A stretch of DNA of 45,477 nucleotides from JANNWF01 sp052390415. Its GTDB lineage: Bacteria > Pseudomonadota > Gammaproteobacteria > Xanthomonadales > Xanthomonadaceae. The notes beneath the pieces are model-generated. The model was given only the letters and a program-made list of their open reading frames with translations. It was not told the DNA's origin and did not search any database. The stretch spans positions 1-45,477 of the forward strand of contig JBQTGY010000124.1 in the NCBI GenBank assembly GCA_052390415.1, read 5' to 3'. This document shows, one piece after another, positions 8,408 to 17,345 of the stretch; the first letter of the stretch is position 1; the number at the start of each line of letters is the position of its first letter. Made by a program: the position numbers and the translations under genes.

Positions 8408-9430
8408 CTACAGATCCTGGTGATAGCGCACATACGGCGTGCGCGTGTCGGCTTCCTTGTCGGCACCACGTGGCAGTGCTGACATCGGCCACTGGCTGAC
8501 GTCGGGTTTGCCGAGCAAGTTGCTCGCGCCGACGGTCAAACGCGCTTGCCAAGGGGTTCGCCAGGACACTCCAAGGTCGACATCGAAGGTCGATTGCGCT
8601 TCGATGTTGCCGCCGGCGCGTGGCAGTTCGATCAGGCGGCCGCTGATGCGGCCGGAGAAATCACCGTAGCCCGCCGCCAATCCCAATGACGTGGTGTCAA
8701 CTCGGAAGGGGGCCGTCAGCGCCAGTCCATTGGCAACGCTGCGCGAGCGACTGCCATCCAACTGCAACCACGCCTGGTCGCCAAAAGCACGGGTGCCAGT
8801 GATGGAAAGCCCGCGAGTGATGACGTCCAGCGACGTGGACAGTGCCAACGACGGGCCAAGTTCGGCCAAGCTGGCAGTGAGTGAGGGCGGGTGATTGATC
8901 AACAGGCTGGATGCCAGCGGATTGAAGTCGGCCGCAAAACGGGAGTCAAGCCAAGATAGCCCGAACTCAAGATCAAAGGCGCTGTTTGCAGACTTCCAGC
9001 TCCCGTTGATGGCGATGCGTTTGTCCAAAGCCGAGTTCAGCAATGGATCGCGGCTACCCAAATCTGCCAGCAGGCATTGCTCTCCCAAGGAGCCGAGCGC
9101 CGCTGCAAGTCCGATATCGCCCCGACAAAGCAGGGCAAGCCCGGGCTGCGCATCAAGCGACAGGCTCGCTGACAGCTTGTTGTCACCCGCTACCTTGATT
9201 CGCAGGCCGCCGTTGGTAGAAGGAGTAATCGCCAACACGCGGTCCAACGCGCCAGTGCGAACGGCACTGTTGGTGTTGCTCGAAGCGCTTGCGTCCAACA
9301 ACAGCAAAGCTTCGATTTGACCGCTATCTTGGCTCAGGACGGGCAGCACGCGCTGTGTGTCTGCCGACGCACAGGTGGCGGCAAACCATAAAGCGGCGCT
9401 GGCAAGTGAGGGCAGCGGAATCCGAGACAC
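8408..9430 (-). CDS. secreted protein of unknown function, possibly outer-membrane beta-barrel
   Basis: 340 residues from a GTG at 9430 that has GGAG ten bases upstream and gives a clean Sec signal peptide (SLASAALWFAATCASA). The frame is open further upstream to 9547 but that extension puts 39 odd residues before the signal. The mature protein alternates polar and hydrophobic residues with many short strand-like segments (LRIKVAGDNKLSASLSLD, FDVDLGVSWRTPWQARLTVG) and ends in an aromatic-containing tail (YVRYHQDL). The segment LTVGASNLLGKPDVSQWP resembles the C-terminal strands of TonB-dependent receptors. It could be a small outer-membrane barrel or a degenerate receptor barrel. Two cysteines (CRGDIGLAAALGSLGEQC) may pair. 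It is convergent with the sulfotransferase gene. No family is recognised with certainty. Confidence 0.6.
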   Translation of the reverse strand: MSRIPLPSLASAALWFAATCASADTQRVLPVLSQDSGQIEALLLLDASASSNTNSAVRTGALDRVLAITPSTNGGLRIKVAGDNKLSASLSLDAQPGLALLCRGDIGLAAALGSLGEQCLLADLGSRDPLLNSALDKRIAINGSWKSANSAFDLEFGLSWLDSRFAADFNPLASSLLINHPPSLTASLAELGPSLALSTSLDVITRGLSITGTRAFGDQAWLQLDGSRSRSVANGLALTAPFRVDTTSLGLAAGYGDFSGRISGRLIELPRAGGNIEAQSTFDVDLGVSWRTPWQARLTVGASNLLGKPDVSQWPMSALPRGADKEADTRTPYVRYHQDL

Positions 9431-9689
9431 GACGAGCAAACTCCAACAGGAAGAACGGACCAACCACGGCGACTGCAAGTAGAGGACTGGACTGCAAGTT
9501 CCTCGCCATGGGTCTACACCTTTCAGAATAAGCGAATCGAGGCGCATTCACAAACACTGCGCGACCGGATTTGAACGCTGTTGGTGCTGTCATTTGCTGG
9601 CCAGGAGCGGGCGGTTGCCGGATCGATAGGCATGCTGCCGCGACCCACGATAGCCGTTGTAGACTCGCCGCAGGGAAGTGGGGTGCACC

Positions 9690-12668
9690 ATGGGGCGTGA
9701 GCCAGAGGAACTGGCAATAACCAACGCTGGCGGTCGTGCACTGCCGGCGGCGACGCTGTCGCGTGGGCAGCTGGTATTGCCCGGTAGCACGGCGACGGAG
9801 CTTGCAGCGGCCGTAATGAATTGGGCCAACAGCTTGGCTGTTTGCTCAGGCGTGCGGCTGTGGCTGGATGGTGAACGCGGTCCGCATGTGTTGGTTGAGC
9901 TGGGAGGTCAGCACACCAGCAACGACCTGGAGATGGCCAGAGGCTGCCTGATTGAGGGCGCGCCGCGGCACAGTCGTCGCCATTTTTGCGAATTGCTCCC
10001 GCAGGGCGGTGGCTACAACGGCGTCCTGCAACTGGAATTTGTCGACCCGCCCCCCGTTGAGTTGATTGAGCAACTGGTGCCCGTGAGCGTATTGCTCAGT
10101 CAACGGTTGCCGGCGGCTATTGAACTTGATCGCTTGCATCGAGCGGTTGAACGGCTGGCTGAAGCGGAGCGTCTGCAACGGGCGCTGTACGCCATCGCCG
10201 AGACCGCGGGCTCATCGCGCGAAATGGACGAGGTGCTGCGTAGCCTGCACCAGATCATCGGCGGGCTGATGTACGCCGAAAACTTTTTCATTGCGATGCT
10301 GGATCGCAGCGGTACCAAGATTCGATTCATCTATTTCTGCGATTCCGTCGACACGGAACCGCCGGATCCGGCAATTGGTTACCCGCTCGAGTACTTCCGC
10401 GGCTCCTTGGCCGCCCACGTGATCATGTCAGCTGAGTCGCTGATGGGCCCGTCGGAAACTTTGGAAGCGCGTATCGGCGGCAGTTTCGAGGGCATGGGTC
10501 CGCAAAGTGTTGATTGGCTGGGGGTGCCATTGTTCGCCGGTGGCGAGACCTTCGGTGCGGCGGTGGTGCAGAGCTACGTCGACTTCCATCGCTACGGCGA
10601 GCGTGATCGGGCGCTGCTCAGCTTTGTCGCCAGTCACATCGCTACCGCCTTGTTGCGCAAGCGTGCGCAGGATGAACTCGAGGAACGTGTCGCCGAGCGC
10701 ACCGACGAACTGCGCGAAGCAAACCGTTTGCTGCGGCTGGAAGTGGAAGAGCGCCAGCGCGGTGAATTGCTGCAGGCTGCCTTGTTTCGTATCGCAGAGC
10801 TTGGCTCCGCCAGCGATTCGCTGGACAGCTTCTATGCCGCTCTACATCGCGTGGTAGGGCGTTTGCTGTATGCCGCCAATTTTTACATCGCCCTGGTCAG
10901 TGCGGATGGCTCGCACGTCGAGTTTCCCTACTCGGTGGACGAGCACGATCCGATCCGGCCGCCGCGCAAACCCGGTCGCGGAATGACCGAATATGTGCTG
11001 CGCACCAGTCAGGCGGTTTTGGCCGATGACGAGCTGCACCACGAACTGGCCGAATCCGGCGATGTGGTGAGGGTGGGTGTGTTGGCGCGCATGTGGTTGG
11101 GTGTGCCCTTGATTTGCGAAAGCGGCACCGTGGGCGTGTTGGCGGTGCAGTCCTACGACGACGTGCATCGCTACACGCGACGCGATCAGGAGTTGCTGAC
11201 GTTTGTGTCGTATCACATCGCCAATGCGCTGGAGCGCAAGCGCGGTGCCGATCGTTTGCGCGGCGTCAATGCCGACCTTGAGCGTCGTGTGGCCGAGCGC
11301 ACCGAAGCCTTGTTCGCGGCAAATCGCGATCTGCGACTGCAGATCGCCGAGCGCGAACGTTTTGAGCGCCAGCTCCAATTTGCGGCTACCCACGACGTGC
11401 TGACCGGTCTGCCCAATCGCGCGAGTTTTCAACAGCGCATGGCCGAAGTCATGCGCCTGTATCGCGCTGATGGTGAGCGCCGGTTTGCGGTGCTGTTTCT
11501 GGACCTGGATCGCTTCAAGGTCATCAACGATTCGGTCGGCCACCTGGTCGGTGACGACTTGTTGAAGGAAGCCGGCAATCGCATTGCCGGCGTGGTCGGC
11601 GACAGCGGCCTGGTGGCGCGTCTGGGCGGCGACGAATTTGCCATCCTGATTGAGCCGCTACGCAACGATGCCGAAGCCGTGCAGTTGGCAGATCGAATCA
11701 TTGCGTCTCTGGATGCGCCCATCCGTGCCGGGGGCAAGGAGCTGTTCACTTCGGCGAGTATCGGCATCACCGTCGCCCAAGCGCACTACAGCAATCCCGA
11801 TGAGCTGTTGCGCGATGCCGATGTCGCGCTGTATCGCGCCAAGGCCAAGGGCCGTCGCTGTCATGAGATGTTCGATGAACAGCTGCGTCGTGAAGCGCTG
11901 CAACGGCTGGAGATCGAAGGCAATCTTCGACGTGCGCTGGTACGCAACGAATTTGAGCCCTACTTTCAGCCGATCCTCGCCTTGGACGGTGGCCGCGTGG
12001 TCGGTTACGAAGCCTTGGTTCGCTGGCGGTTGCCGAAAGGCCAGTTGATGTTGCCTGGCGAGTTCTTGCCGATCGCCGAAGAGTCCGGACTGGCCGAAGC
12101 CATCGACTGGCAGGTGTACGAGCTGGTGCTGGCGCAGGGTTGGGCGCTGCGCGACTCGGGCGCTTACATCAGCATCAATGTCGGTGCCCGCCATTTCCGC
12201 AGCCCACGCTTCGTACCCGACCTGCTGCGGCTGATCGAGCGCTACGAGTTTCAGCCCTCGCAGCTGTGTGTGGAAGTCACCGAGATCACCTTGCTGGAAG
12301 ACCCCGTGCAGGCGCGCGAGTTGATGCGCGAGCTACGCGCCTGCGGCGTGCGACTGGCGTTGGATGACTTCGGCACGGGTTACTCCTCGCTCAGCTATCT
12401 GCATCAATTCCCGCTGGATGTGCTGAAAGTGGATCGTTCCTTCGTGGTTGCCTTGAGCGCGGAAAGTGGCAGCAACGCACAAGCCGTGCTGCGGGCGATC
12501 TGTTCGCTGGGCCGTTCGTTGGGCATGCACGTGGTCGCCGAGGGCATCGAGACCCAGCGGCAACTGGAAACGCTGCGGCTGTTGGGCTGTGATTATGGCC
12601 AGGGATATTTGTTCTCGCGGCCGCGGCCGCTGGACGACTTGTTGTCGGGCAAGCCCGCTGCGGACTGA
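9690..12668 (+). CDS. GAF-GAF-GGDEF-EAL cyclic-di-GMP enzyme
   Basis: 992 residues. Order: an N-terminal region without a clear family (1-150), GAF-like domain 1 (about 165-325), a coiled linker (ELEERVAERTDELREANRLL), GAF-like domain 2 (about 365-515), a second similar linker, GGDEF domain (about 560-725) with intact RLGGDEFAIL (G646-F650), and EAL domain (735-985) with YEALVRW (E774-L776) and DDFGTGYSSLSYLHQFPLDVLKVD. Both catalytic signatures are intact, so it could make and degrade c-di-GMP; sensory input would come from the two GAF domains, which share the pattern LLYAxNFYIAL. No membrane segment is seen. ATG at 9690 is preferred (GTGGGG upstream); a GTG at 9678 is in frame. It stands alone between divergent and convergent neighbours. 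Confidence 0.93.
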   Translation: MGREPEELAITNAGGRALPAATLSRGQLVLPGSTATELAAAVMNWANSLAVCSGVRLWLDGERGPHVLVELGGQHTSNDLEMARGCLIEGAPRHSRRHFCELLPQGGGYNGVLQLEFVDPPPVELIEQLVPVSVLLSQRLPAAIELDRLHRAVERLAEAERLQRALYAIAETAGSSREMDEVLRSLHQIIGGLMYAENFFIAMLDRSGTKIRFIYFCDSVDTEPPDPAIGYPLEYFRGSLAAHVIMSAESLMGPSETLEARIGGSFEGMGPQSVDWLGVPLFAGGETFGAAVVQSYVDFHRYGERDRALLSFVASHIATALLRKRAQDELEERVAERTDELREANRLLRLEVEERQRGELLQAALFRIAELGSASDSLDSFYAALHRVVGRLLYAANFYIALVSADGSHVEFPYSVDEHDPIRPPRKPGRGMTEYVLRTSQAVLADDELHHELAESGDVVRVGVLARMWLGVPLICESGTVGVLAVQSYDDVHRYTRRDQELLTFVSYHIANALERKRGADRLRGVNADLERRVAERTEALFAANRDLRLQIAERERFERQLQFAATHDVLTGLPNRASFQQRMAEVMRLYRADGERRFAVLFLDLDRFKVINDSVGHLVGDDLLKEAGNRIAGVVGDSGLVARLGGDEFAILIEPLRNDAEAVQLADRIIASLDAPIRAGGKELFTSASIGITVAQAHYSNPDELLRDADVALYRAKAKGRRCHEMFDEQLRREALQRLEIEGNLRRALVRNEFEPYFQPILALDGGRVVGYEALVRWRLPKGQLMLPGEFLPIAEESGLAEAIDWQVYELVLAQGWALRDSGAYISINVGARHFRSPRFVPDLLRLIERYEFQPSQLCVEVTEITLLEDPVQARELMRELRACGVRLALDDFGTGYSSLSYLHQFPLDVLKVDRSFVVALSAESGSNAQAVLRAICSLGRSLGMHVVAEGIETQRQLETLRLLGCDYGQGYLFSRPRPLDDLLSGKPAAD

Positions 12669-12681
12669 GAGTCCCTGCAGC
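12657..12681. terminator. candidate stem-loop between convergent genes
   Basis: GCTGCGGACT (12657-12666), loop gag, AGTCC (12670-12674), two unpaired bases and GCAGC (12677-12681) make a stem overlapping the stop codon of the c-di-GMP gene, 11 bases before the end of hslO. No T tract. Confidence 0.3.
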
Positions 12682-12691
12682 AGCGATCCAC

Positions 12692-13636
12692 TCAATGCTT
12701 GCCGACACCCGTCTCGGTGCCGCCGCCTGCGAATAGCTGTTCCAGATCAACGCGGTCAAAACGATAGCGTTGAGCGCACATCTCGCAGGCGATTTCAGCG
12801 ACATCATCGCCCTGACTCGACGCAGCTGCCAGCGCTTCTTCCCGGCCCAGTTGCAACAGCACGCCAGCCACGCGTTCGCGCGAACAACTGCAGCCAAATC
12901 GCAGCGGCAGCGCACCAAGCAGGCGAACGCCGTCTTCGTGGAACAAGCGCAGCAGCAGTGTTTCCGGGTCGGTCGCAAGCAATTCGGCGCTGGCCAAGGT
13001 GTCAAACAGGGCCTGCGCACGCGTCCAGCCGTCGCTGTCGTGCTTGGCCCTGGCCAAAGGTGCGGTACCACTTGGCGGAGGCAACTGTTGAATCATCAAG
13101 CCGGCGGCCCGCTCGCCGTCGGCTGCCAACAGGAGGCGCGTCGGCAACTGTTCGGATTGCGCAAAATAGGCTTCGAAAGCGTGCTCCAGGCGGTCGCTGT
13201 CCAGCTCCACCAGGCCTTGATAGCGGGTGGCTTCATCGGCGCCCGGTGGTATCGATTCGATGCTGATGGCGAGCATCGCCGCGTCGCCAAAGTCGCGCGG
13301 CGAGAGCAGGGCTGGCAAGGGCTCATGCCACATCGCGATGCCACGCAAGCGGCCTACACTTGCGTATTCCGCAAACAGCGTGCGCACTGCACCTTGTCCC
13401 TTCAGCTGAATGCTGAGTCGACCGTTGATCTTGCCATGCCCACCAAACAGCGCGGCGGCGACCACGGACTGACCCAGCAGTTCGCGCAACGCGGTGGGAT
13501 AGGCGCTACGCGAGGCAATATGGCGCCATGTTTCACCCAGGCACACCAAGGCGCCACGAACTTCACTGCCTTCGATGATGAAGCGCAGCAGCAGCCCAGC
13601 GGTGCGATCTTCTTCGTCAATGTCAGTCAGGTACAT
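12692..13636 (-). CDS. hslO: Hsp33 redox-regulated molecular chaperone
   Basis: 314 residues, slightly longer than the usual 290-295. Hsp33 is a cytoplasmic holdase activated by oxidative unfolding. The C-terminal zinc-binding redox switch is complete: C249 and C251 (GCSCSRERV) and C284 and C287 (CEMC), the CxC-x(32)-CxxC arrangement of the family. N-terminal features also fit (VVAAALFGGHGKINGRLSIQLKGQG, LFAEYASVGRLRG). ATG start at 13636. The gene is divergent from mtgA, with about 200 nt between them, and convergent with the c-di-GMP gene. No odd residues. Confidence 0.95.
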   Translation of the reverse strand: MYLTDIDEEDRTAGLLLRFIIEGSEVRGALVCLGETWRHIASRSAYPTALRELLGQSVVAAALFGGHGKINGRLSIQLKGQGAVRTLFAEYASVGRLRGIAMWHEPLPALLSPRDFGDAAMLAISIESIPPGADEATRYQGLVELDSDRLEHAFEAYFAQSEQLPTRLLLAADGERAAGLMIQQLPPPSGTAPLARAKHDSDGWTRAQALFDTLASAELLATDPETLLLRLFHEDGVRLLGALPLRFGCSCSRERVAGVLLQLGREEALAAASSQGDDVAEIACEMCAQRYRFDRVDLEQLFAGGGTETGVGKH

Positions 13637-13844
13637 GATTGATCGCGTGTGTGTTCACAACATTGCATAAGTCAGCCCGAATCGTGATCGTGTGTCCTGC
13701 ATCATCAGCGGTCTTCGGCATTCTCCAATCCATGTCGTGCCACTCCATGTCGCATGCACAAAAGTCTGCCATGAGCGCGCACGCTGCACCCGATGTGGTC
13801 GCAGCCATCCTCTCAGCGCGCAAGCGTCGGCGTCCGGGACAGCC

Positions 13845-14618
13845 GTGGCCACGCTGAATCACCCTGCCTTTCGCGGACAAGCCAAACGCGCTTCCCCGCG
13901 CAAGCGTCGCTGGGGACAAAGGCTGCGGCGGTTCACCGTGTGGATGCTGTTTCTGTTGCCCTTGCTGAGCATTGCACAGGTCTTGTTGTTGCGTTGGGTA
14001 AACCCGCCGACCAGCGGGGTCATGCTTGAGCGCGTATTCGAGCTGCGTAGCGAAGGTCGCGTTGCCCGCATCGACCAACAGTGGGCTGACTGGGATGCGC
14101 TATCGCCACACCTCGCGATCGCCGTGGTCGCGGCGGAAGACCAGCGCTTTCCTGAGCACAACGGATTTGACACCGAGGCGATTCGGCAGGCGTGGCAGCG
14201 CTATCGCGGCGGTGGCAAGTCACTGCGCGGTGGCTCGACCATTTCCCAGCAAGTCGCCAAGAATCTGTTTCTGTGGAGCGATCGCAGCTGGGTGCGCAAG
14301 GGCTTGGAGACCTGGTACACCGGCCTGATCGAGACGCTGTGGCCCAAACAACGGATTCTCGAGATGTACTTGAACATCGCCGAATTCGGTGATGGCGTGT
14401 ATGGCGCGCAGGCTGCGTCGCAACGCTATTTTGGTAAACCAGCCGCGCAGTTGAGTGCGGGACAAGCGGCGAGCCTGGCGGCCGTCCTGCCAAGCCCGCG
14501 CAAGTACTCGGTCACCGCTCCGAGCGCCTACGTTCGCAGGCGAGCGGCATGGATAGAGGCGCAGATGCAGCAGCTCGGCGGCGTGGACTACCTGGCACCG
14601 ATCGTGTCAACCGACTAA
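13845..14618 (+). CDS. mtgA: monofunctional biosynthetic peptidoglycan transglycosylase
   Basis: 257 residues, GT51 family. It polymerises lipid II into glycan strands at the periplasmic face of the inner membrane. An N-terminal basic stretch is followed by one membrane anchor (VWMLFLLPLLSIAQVLLL, about 29-46). The catalytic glutamate E98 is in VAAEDQRFPEHNGFD. GGSTISQQVAKNLFL, RILEMYLNIAEFGDGVYGAQ and SLAAVLPSPRKYS are hallmark motifs. The start chosen is GTG at 13845 with GGGA five bases upstream, which gives the usual length. The open frame runs back to 13692, but those 51 residues are cysteine- and histidine-rich and unlike the family. Confidence 0.93.
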   Translation: MATLNHPAFRGQAKRASPRKRRWGQRLRRFTVWMLFLLPLLSIAQVLLLRWVNPPTSGVMLERVFELRSEGRVARIDQQWADWDALSPHLAIAVVAAEDQRFPEHNGFDTEAIRQAWQRYRGGGKSLRGGSTISQQVAKNLFLWSDRSWVRKGLETWYTGLIETLWPKQRILEMYLNIAEFGDGVYGAQAASQRYFGKPAAQLSAGQAASLAAVLPSPRKYSVTAPSAYVRRRAAWIEAQMQQLGGVDYLAPIVSTD

Positions 14619-14687
14619 GTCGATCCACGCATCGACGAGCTATCCACTCCGGTAGCATGCAGACCGACCTTGGCCAATTCCGTCGGC

Positions 14688-15725
14688 ATGCAGCAGTCAC
14701 TTTGTGTGGTGGTTCCCGCGTTCAACGAGGCCGATGGCCTCGCCACGTTTCATGCGCGTCTGGCGGTGGTGCTGGACACGCTGGATCTCGACTGTCGGGT
14801 GCTGTACGTCGACGATGGCAGCCGGGATGCCACGTGGGCGGTGGTGACCACGTTGGCGACAGCGGACTCGCGGGTACAGGGCATGCGCTTGAGTCGCAAT
14901 TTCGGCAAGGAACTGGCGTTGACGGCAGGCCTCGACGCCAGCGATGCCGATGCGGTGATCGTGATCGACGCCGACCTGCAGGATCCGCCCGAGCTGATTC
15001 CGCAGTTCATCGAGCGCTGGTTACAGGGCTTCGATGTGGTGTTCGGCACGCGTGTCGCCCGCGATGGCGAAAGTTGGCTCAAGCGCGCGACGGCGGCTGG
15101 CTTTTATCGGGTGATGGGGCGCCTTTCGACCACGCCCATTCCGGCCAATACGGGCGACTATCGGTTGCTTTCCCGGGTGGCGGTGGACGCGCTGCGCGGC
15201 GTGCGCGAGCGCCATCGGTTCATGAAGGGCCTGTTCGCCTGGGTCGGCTTTCGCCAATCCGCGCTGCCTTTTCATCGCGACGCGCGCGCTGCGGGGCGCA
15301 GCAAGTTCAACTACTGGAAGCTGTGGAATTTCGCCCTCGACGGCATCACCAGCTTTTCGACAGTACCCTTGCGGATGGCGACGTACATCGGCCTCGGCAC
15401 CGCGGTGGTCGCGTTCGCCTACGGCAGCTGGATCATGCTGAAAACGCTGCTGTGGGGCGATCCGGTGGCGGGTTATCCGTCGCTGATGTCGGTGATGCTG
15501 TTCCTGGGCGGCGTGCAGCTGATGGCGCTGGGTATCATCGGCGAATATCTGGGTCGCCTGTTCGATGAGGTCAAGCAGCGGCCGCTGTACTTGATTGGAG
15601 AGCGCTGTGGCGACCAGTCACCGGCGCGGTTGCAGCCGCCGTCGACCGGTCTATCATCGGCAGAATCAAATTCGGTGGGAGAACGCGATGCGCACAGTCA
15701 GCCAGCTACTCGACGGCAAGGGTAG
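14688..15725 (+). CDS. family 2 glycosyltransferase with two C-terminal membrane helices (polyprenyl-phosphate type)
   Basis: 345 residues. GT-A fold: CVVVPAFNEADGL at the N-terminus, YVDDGSRDATW, ADAVIVIDADLQDPPELIPQ (DxD region, about 88-107), then TPIPANTGDYRLLSR and the GRSKFNYWKLWNFALDG segment typical of DPM1/GtrB-like enzymes. Two hydrophobic segments follow (ATYIGLGTAVVAFAYG and LMSVMLFLGGVQLMALGIIGEYLGRLFD). The family transfers a sugar from a nucleotide sugar to undecaprenyl phosphate. ATG at 14688 is used; a TTG at 14670 is the longer option. The last 13 codons overlap the following CBS gene by 38 nt, and the C-terminal 45 residues are low-complexity, so the tail may be a recent extension. 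Confidence 0.88.
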   Translation: MQQSLCVVVPAFNEADGLATFHARLAVVLDTLDLDCRVLYVDDGSRDATWAVVTTLATADSRVQGMRLSRNFGKELALTAGLDASDADAVIVIDADLQDPPELIPQFIERWLQGFDVVFGTRVARDGESWLKRATAAGFYRVMGRLSTTPIPANTGDYRLLSRVAVDALRGVRERHRFMKGLFAWVGFRQSALPFHRDARAAGRSKFNYWKLWNFALDGITSFSTVPLRMATYIGLGTAVVAFAYGSWIMLKTLLWGDPVAGYPSLMSVMLFLGGVQLMALGIIGEYLGRLFDEVKQRPLYLIGERCGDQSPARLQPPSTGLSSAESNSVGERDAHSQPATRRQG

Positions 15726-16116
15726 GGACATCATCGCCATCGGCCCGACCGCGCCGGTGCTCGATGCGATCCGCATGATGGCCGATCATGGTGTGGGGGC
15801 CTTGTTGGTGATGCAGGGCGGACAACTGGTCGGCATCGTTTCCGAGCGTGATTACGCGCGCAAGGTCATTCTCAAGGGACGCTCGTCCGCCGATACGCGG
15901 GTCGAAGAGATCATGAGCAGCGAGGTCAAGACCGTCAGCCCGGATCGCAGCGTGCACGGCTGCATGAAGACCATGACCGAGGCGCGCATTCGTCATCTGC
16001 CGGTGCTGGAGGACGGCGTCGTCGTTGGCATGTTGTCGATTGGCGATCTGGTCAAAGCGGTGATCGAAGATCAGCAGTTGGAAATTGACCAGTTGCAGCA
16101 GTACATCGCCGGCTGA
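15688..16116 (+). CDS. CBS-domain protein
   Basis: 142 residues made of two tandem CBS domains. The first (about 1-65) contains VLDAIRMMADHGVGALLVM and GIVSERDYARKVIL; the second (about 75-135) contains RSVHGCMKTMTEARIRHLPVL and GMLSIGDLVKAV. CBS pairs bind adenine nucleotides and act as energy or redox sensors; stand-alone ones are common in proteobacteria. ATG at 15688 has GGGAG eight bases upstream. It begins inside the 3' end of the glycosyltransferase gene (38-nt overlap, different frame), suggesting coupled expression. The partner is unknown. Confidence 0.92.
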   Translation: MRTVSQLLDGKGRDIIAIGPTAPVLDAIRMMADHGVGALLVMQGGQLVGIVSERDYARKVILKGRSSADTRVEEIMSSEVKTVSPDRSVHGCMKTMTEARIRHLPVLEDGVVVGMLSIGDLVKAVIEDQQLEIDQLQQYIAG

Positions 16117-16158
16117 CCTGACTGTCACGATCAGCAAGATCGGCGCATAGCACGCGGC

Positions 16159-16695
16159 ATGAACGTCTCCGCCATCGAGGCGCTGATCAAGCGCTTCGCC
16201 TCCCGCGTGCGCGCGCAAATCGCAGCTCATCGGCTGGATCGTTACGGCATTGACCCGGCCGATGTCGAGCAAGACGTGCACATTCGCCTGTGGAAAGTGC
16301 TGGAGCGTGACCCGAATGCGCTGCTTCCTGCGTCTTACATCCAGAAGGTAGTGGCAAGTGTGCTGGTGGACGCGGTTCGGCGCGGCAGTTTGCGCGCTAC
16401 CGAGGCACTGCCCGAAGACGACGATGGCAACACCTGGGAGCCGGCGACACAGGATCCGCGACCGGATCAGGTGGCTGCCGAATCCCGCCAGTTGGATCGG
16501 GTGGCGCAAGCGATTGCGCTGATTCCCGAGCGTCGGCGGCGACCGCTTCAGCTTTATCTTCAAGGCTTTACGATTCCCGAGGTAGCTGAACTCAGCGCGC
16601 TCACGTTTGATGCAGCGCGCAAGTTGGTCTACCGGGGCTTGGCAGAAACCAAACAACGCCTGCGCGATGCCGGCGAGGACGGATTCGATGACTGA
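16159..16695 (+). CDS. RNA polymerase sigma factor, ECF-like sigma-70 family
   Basis: 178 residues. Region 2 is seen in YGIDPADVEQDVHIRLWKVLE and the following ASYIQKVVASVLVDAVRR (promoter melting region). Region 4 is the helix-turn-helix from about 115 on: LIPERRRRPLQLYLQGFTIPEVAELSAL, then a C-terminal KLVYRGLAETKQRLR that corresponds to the recognition helix and tail. This is the architecture of a short extracytoplasmic-function sigma factor. It overlaps by 8 nt the next gene, which encodes a one-helix membrane protein; the pair is probably a sigma/anti-sigma unit. The regulon is not evident from the window. Confidence 0.85.
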   Translation: MNVSAIEALIKRFASRVRAQIAAHRLDRYGIDPADVEQDVHIRLWKVLERDPNALLPASYIQKVVASVLVDAVRRGSLRATEALPEDDDGNTWEPATQDPRPDQVAAESRQLDRVAQAIALIPERRRRPLQLYLQGFTIPEVAELSALTFDAARKLVYRGLAETKQRLRDAGEDGFDD

Positions 16696-17254
16696 CGACG
16701 CACTCAAGCGCGCGTATCGGCAATTGACAGCAAGGCAGTCGACCTTGGGCAGGTTGACTCCCGACGGCAATGCGTCGGCCACTGGCGACTCGCTGGCGGC
16801 GTTGGTCCACGGCGGTTATACCGAAGCAGAGCGCGACGCGCATTTAGCCGCGGTGGCGGAGTCGGCTCAGAACGCCGACCTGCTGCGCGCCCTGCGTTCG
16901 CTTGCCGGCGATGCAAACCAGCTGAGCGCGAACGTCGAGAAATTGAACGGCCAGACACGTACCCGGCCCACGCCCGCGCAGCGTCAATCGATGCGCCCGG
17001 CGCGTTGGTACGCGCTTGCCGCCAGTGTCGCCATGGCAGGAGTCGTCGGTCTGGTCATGCAACCGCCCGTGAGTATCCAATCACTCCCGTCGGATGCTGT
17101 CAGCACGGTCGCCTCGGGCGCTTCTTCTGTGCTCGACACCAGCAGCGTTGCCGATGGCGGCAAGATCATGATGGCCTCGTTCGATGACACCCCTGCAAAC
17201 GTAGGTGAAGGCGCGAACAAGCCGACCATTTTTGTGGGCGATTTCGATTCTTGA
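16688..17254 (+). CDS. single-pass membrane protein, probable anti-sigma factor
   Basis: 188 residues. The start is ATG at 16688, inside the end of the sigma gene (ATG ACT GAC). The N-terminal 110 residues are hydrophilic and helical; one membrane segment lies at about 112-130 (WYALAASVAMAGVVGLVM); the C-terminal 55 residues are predicted periplasmic and serine/valine-rich (VSTVASGASSVLD). It lacks the HxxxCxxC zinc motif of ZAS anti-sigma factors. The role is inferred from the overlapping sigma gene and topology, not from recognised homology. Confidence 0.7.
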   Translation: MTDDALKRAYRQLTARQSTLGRLTPDGNASATGDSLAALVHGGYTEAERDAHLAAVAESAQNADLLRALRSLAGDANQLSANVEKLNGQTRTRPTPAQRQSMRPARWYALAASVAMAGVVGLVMQPPVSIQSLPSDAVSTVASGASSVLDTSSVADGGKIMMASFDDTPANVGEGANKPTIFVGDFDS

Positions 17255-17345
17255 TCGAACCCGATGTGAGTGGCAGCGTGTCCGCTACTGCGGTCGTTCA
17301 TGAGAGCAACGACGGCGGCTGCCGATCACGCCCCCAAATCACCAC

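Noticed and set aside
12770..13642. Open frame of 290 codons opposite hslO
   Set aside because: Antisense shadow of Hsp33, which has all four zinc cysteines.
13692..13844. Upstream part of the mtgA frame
   Set aside because: Cys/His-rich residues unlike the family; GTG at 13845 has a ribosome site and gives normal length.
14549..15568. Open frame of 339 codons overlapping the glycosyltransferase
   Set aside because: Arginine/glycine-rich composition typical of a wrong frame; the other frame has complete GT2 motifs.
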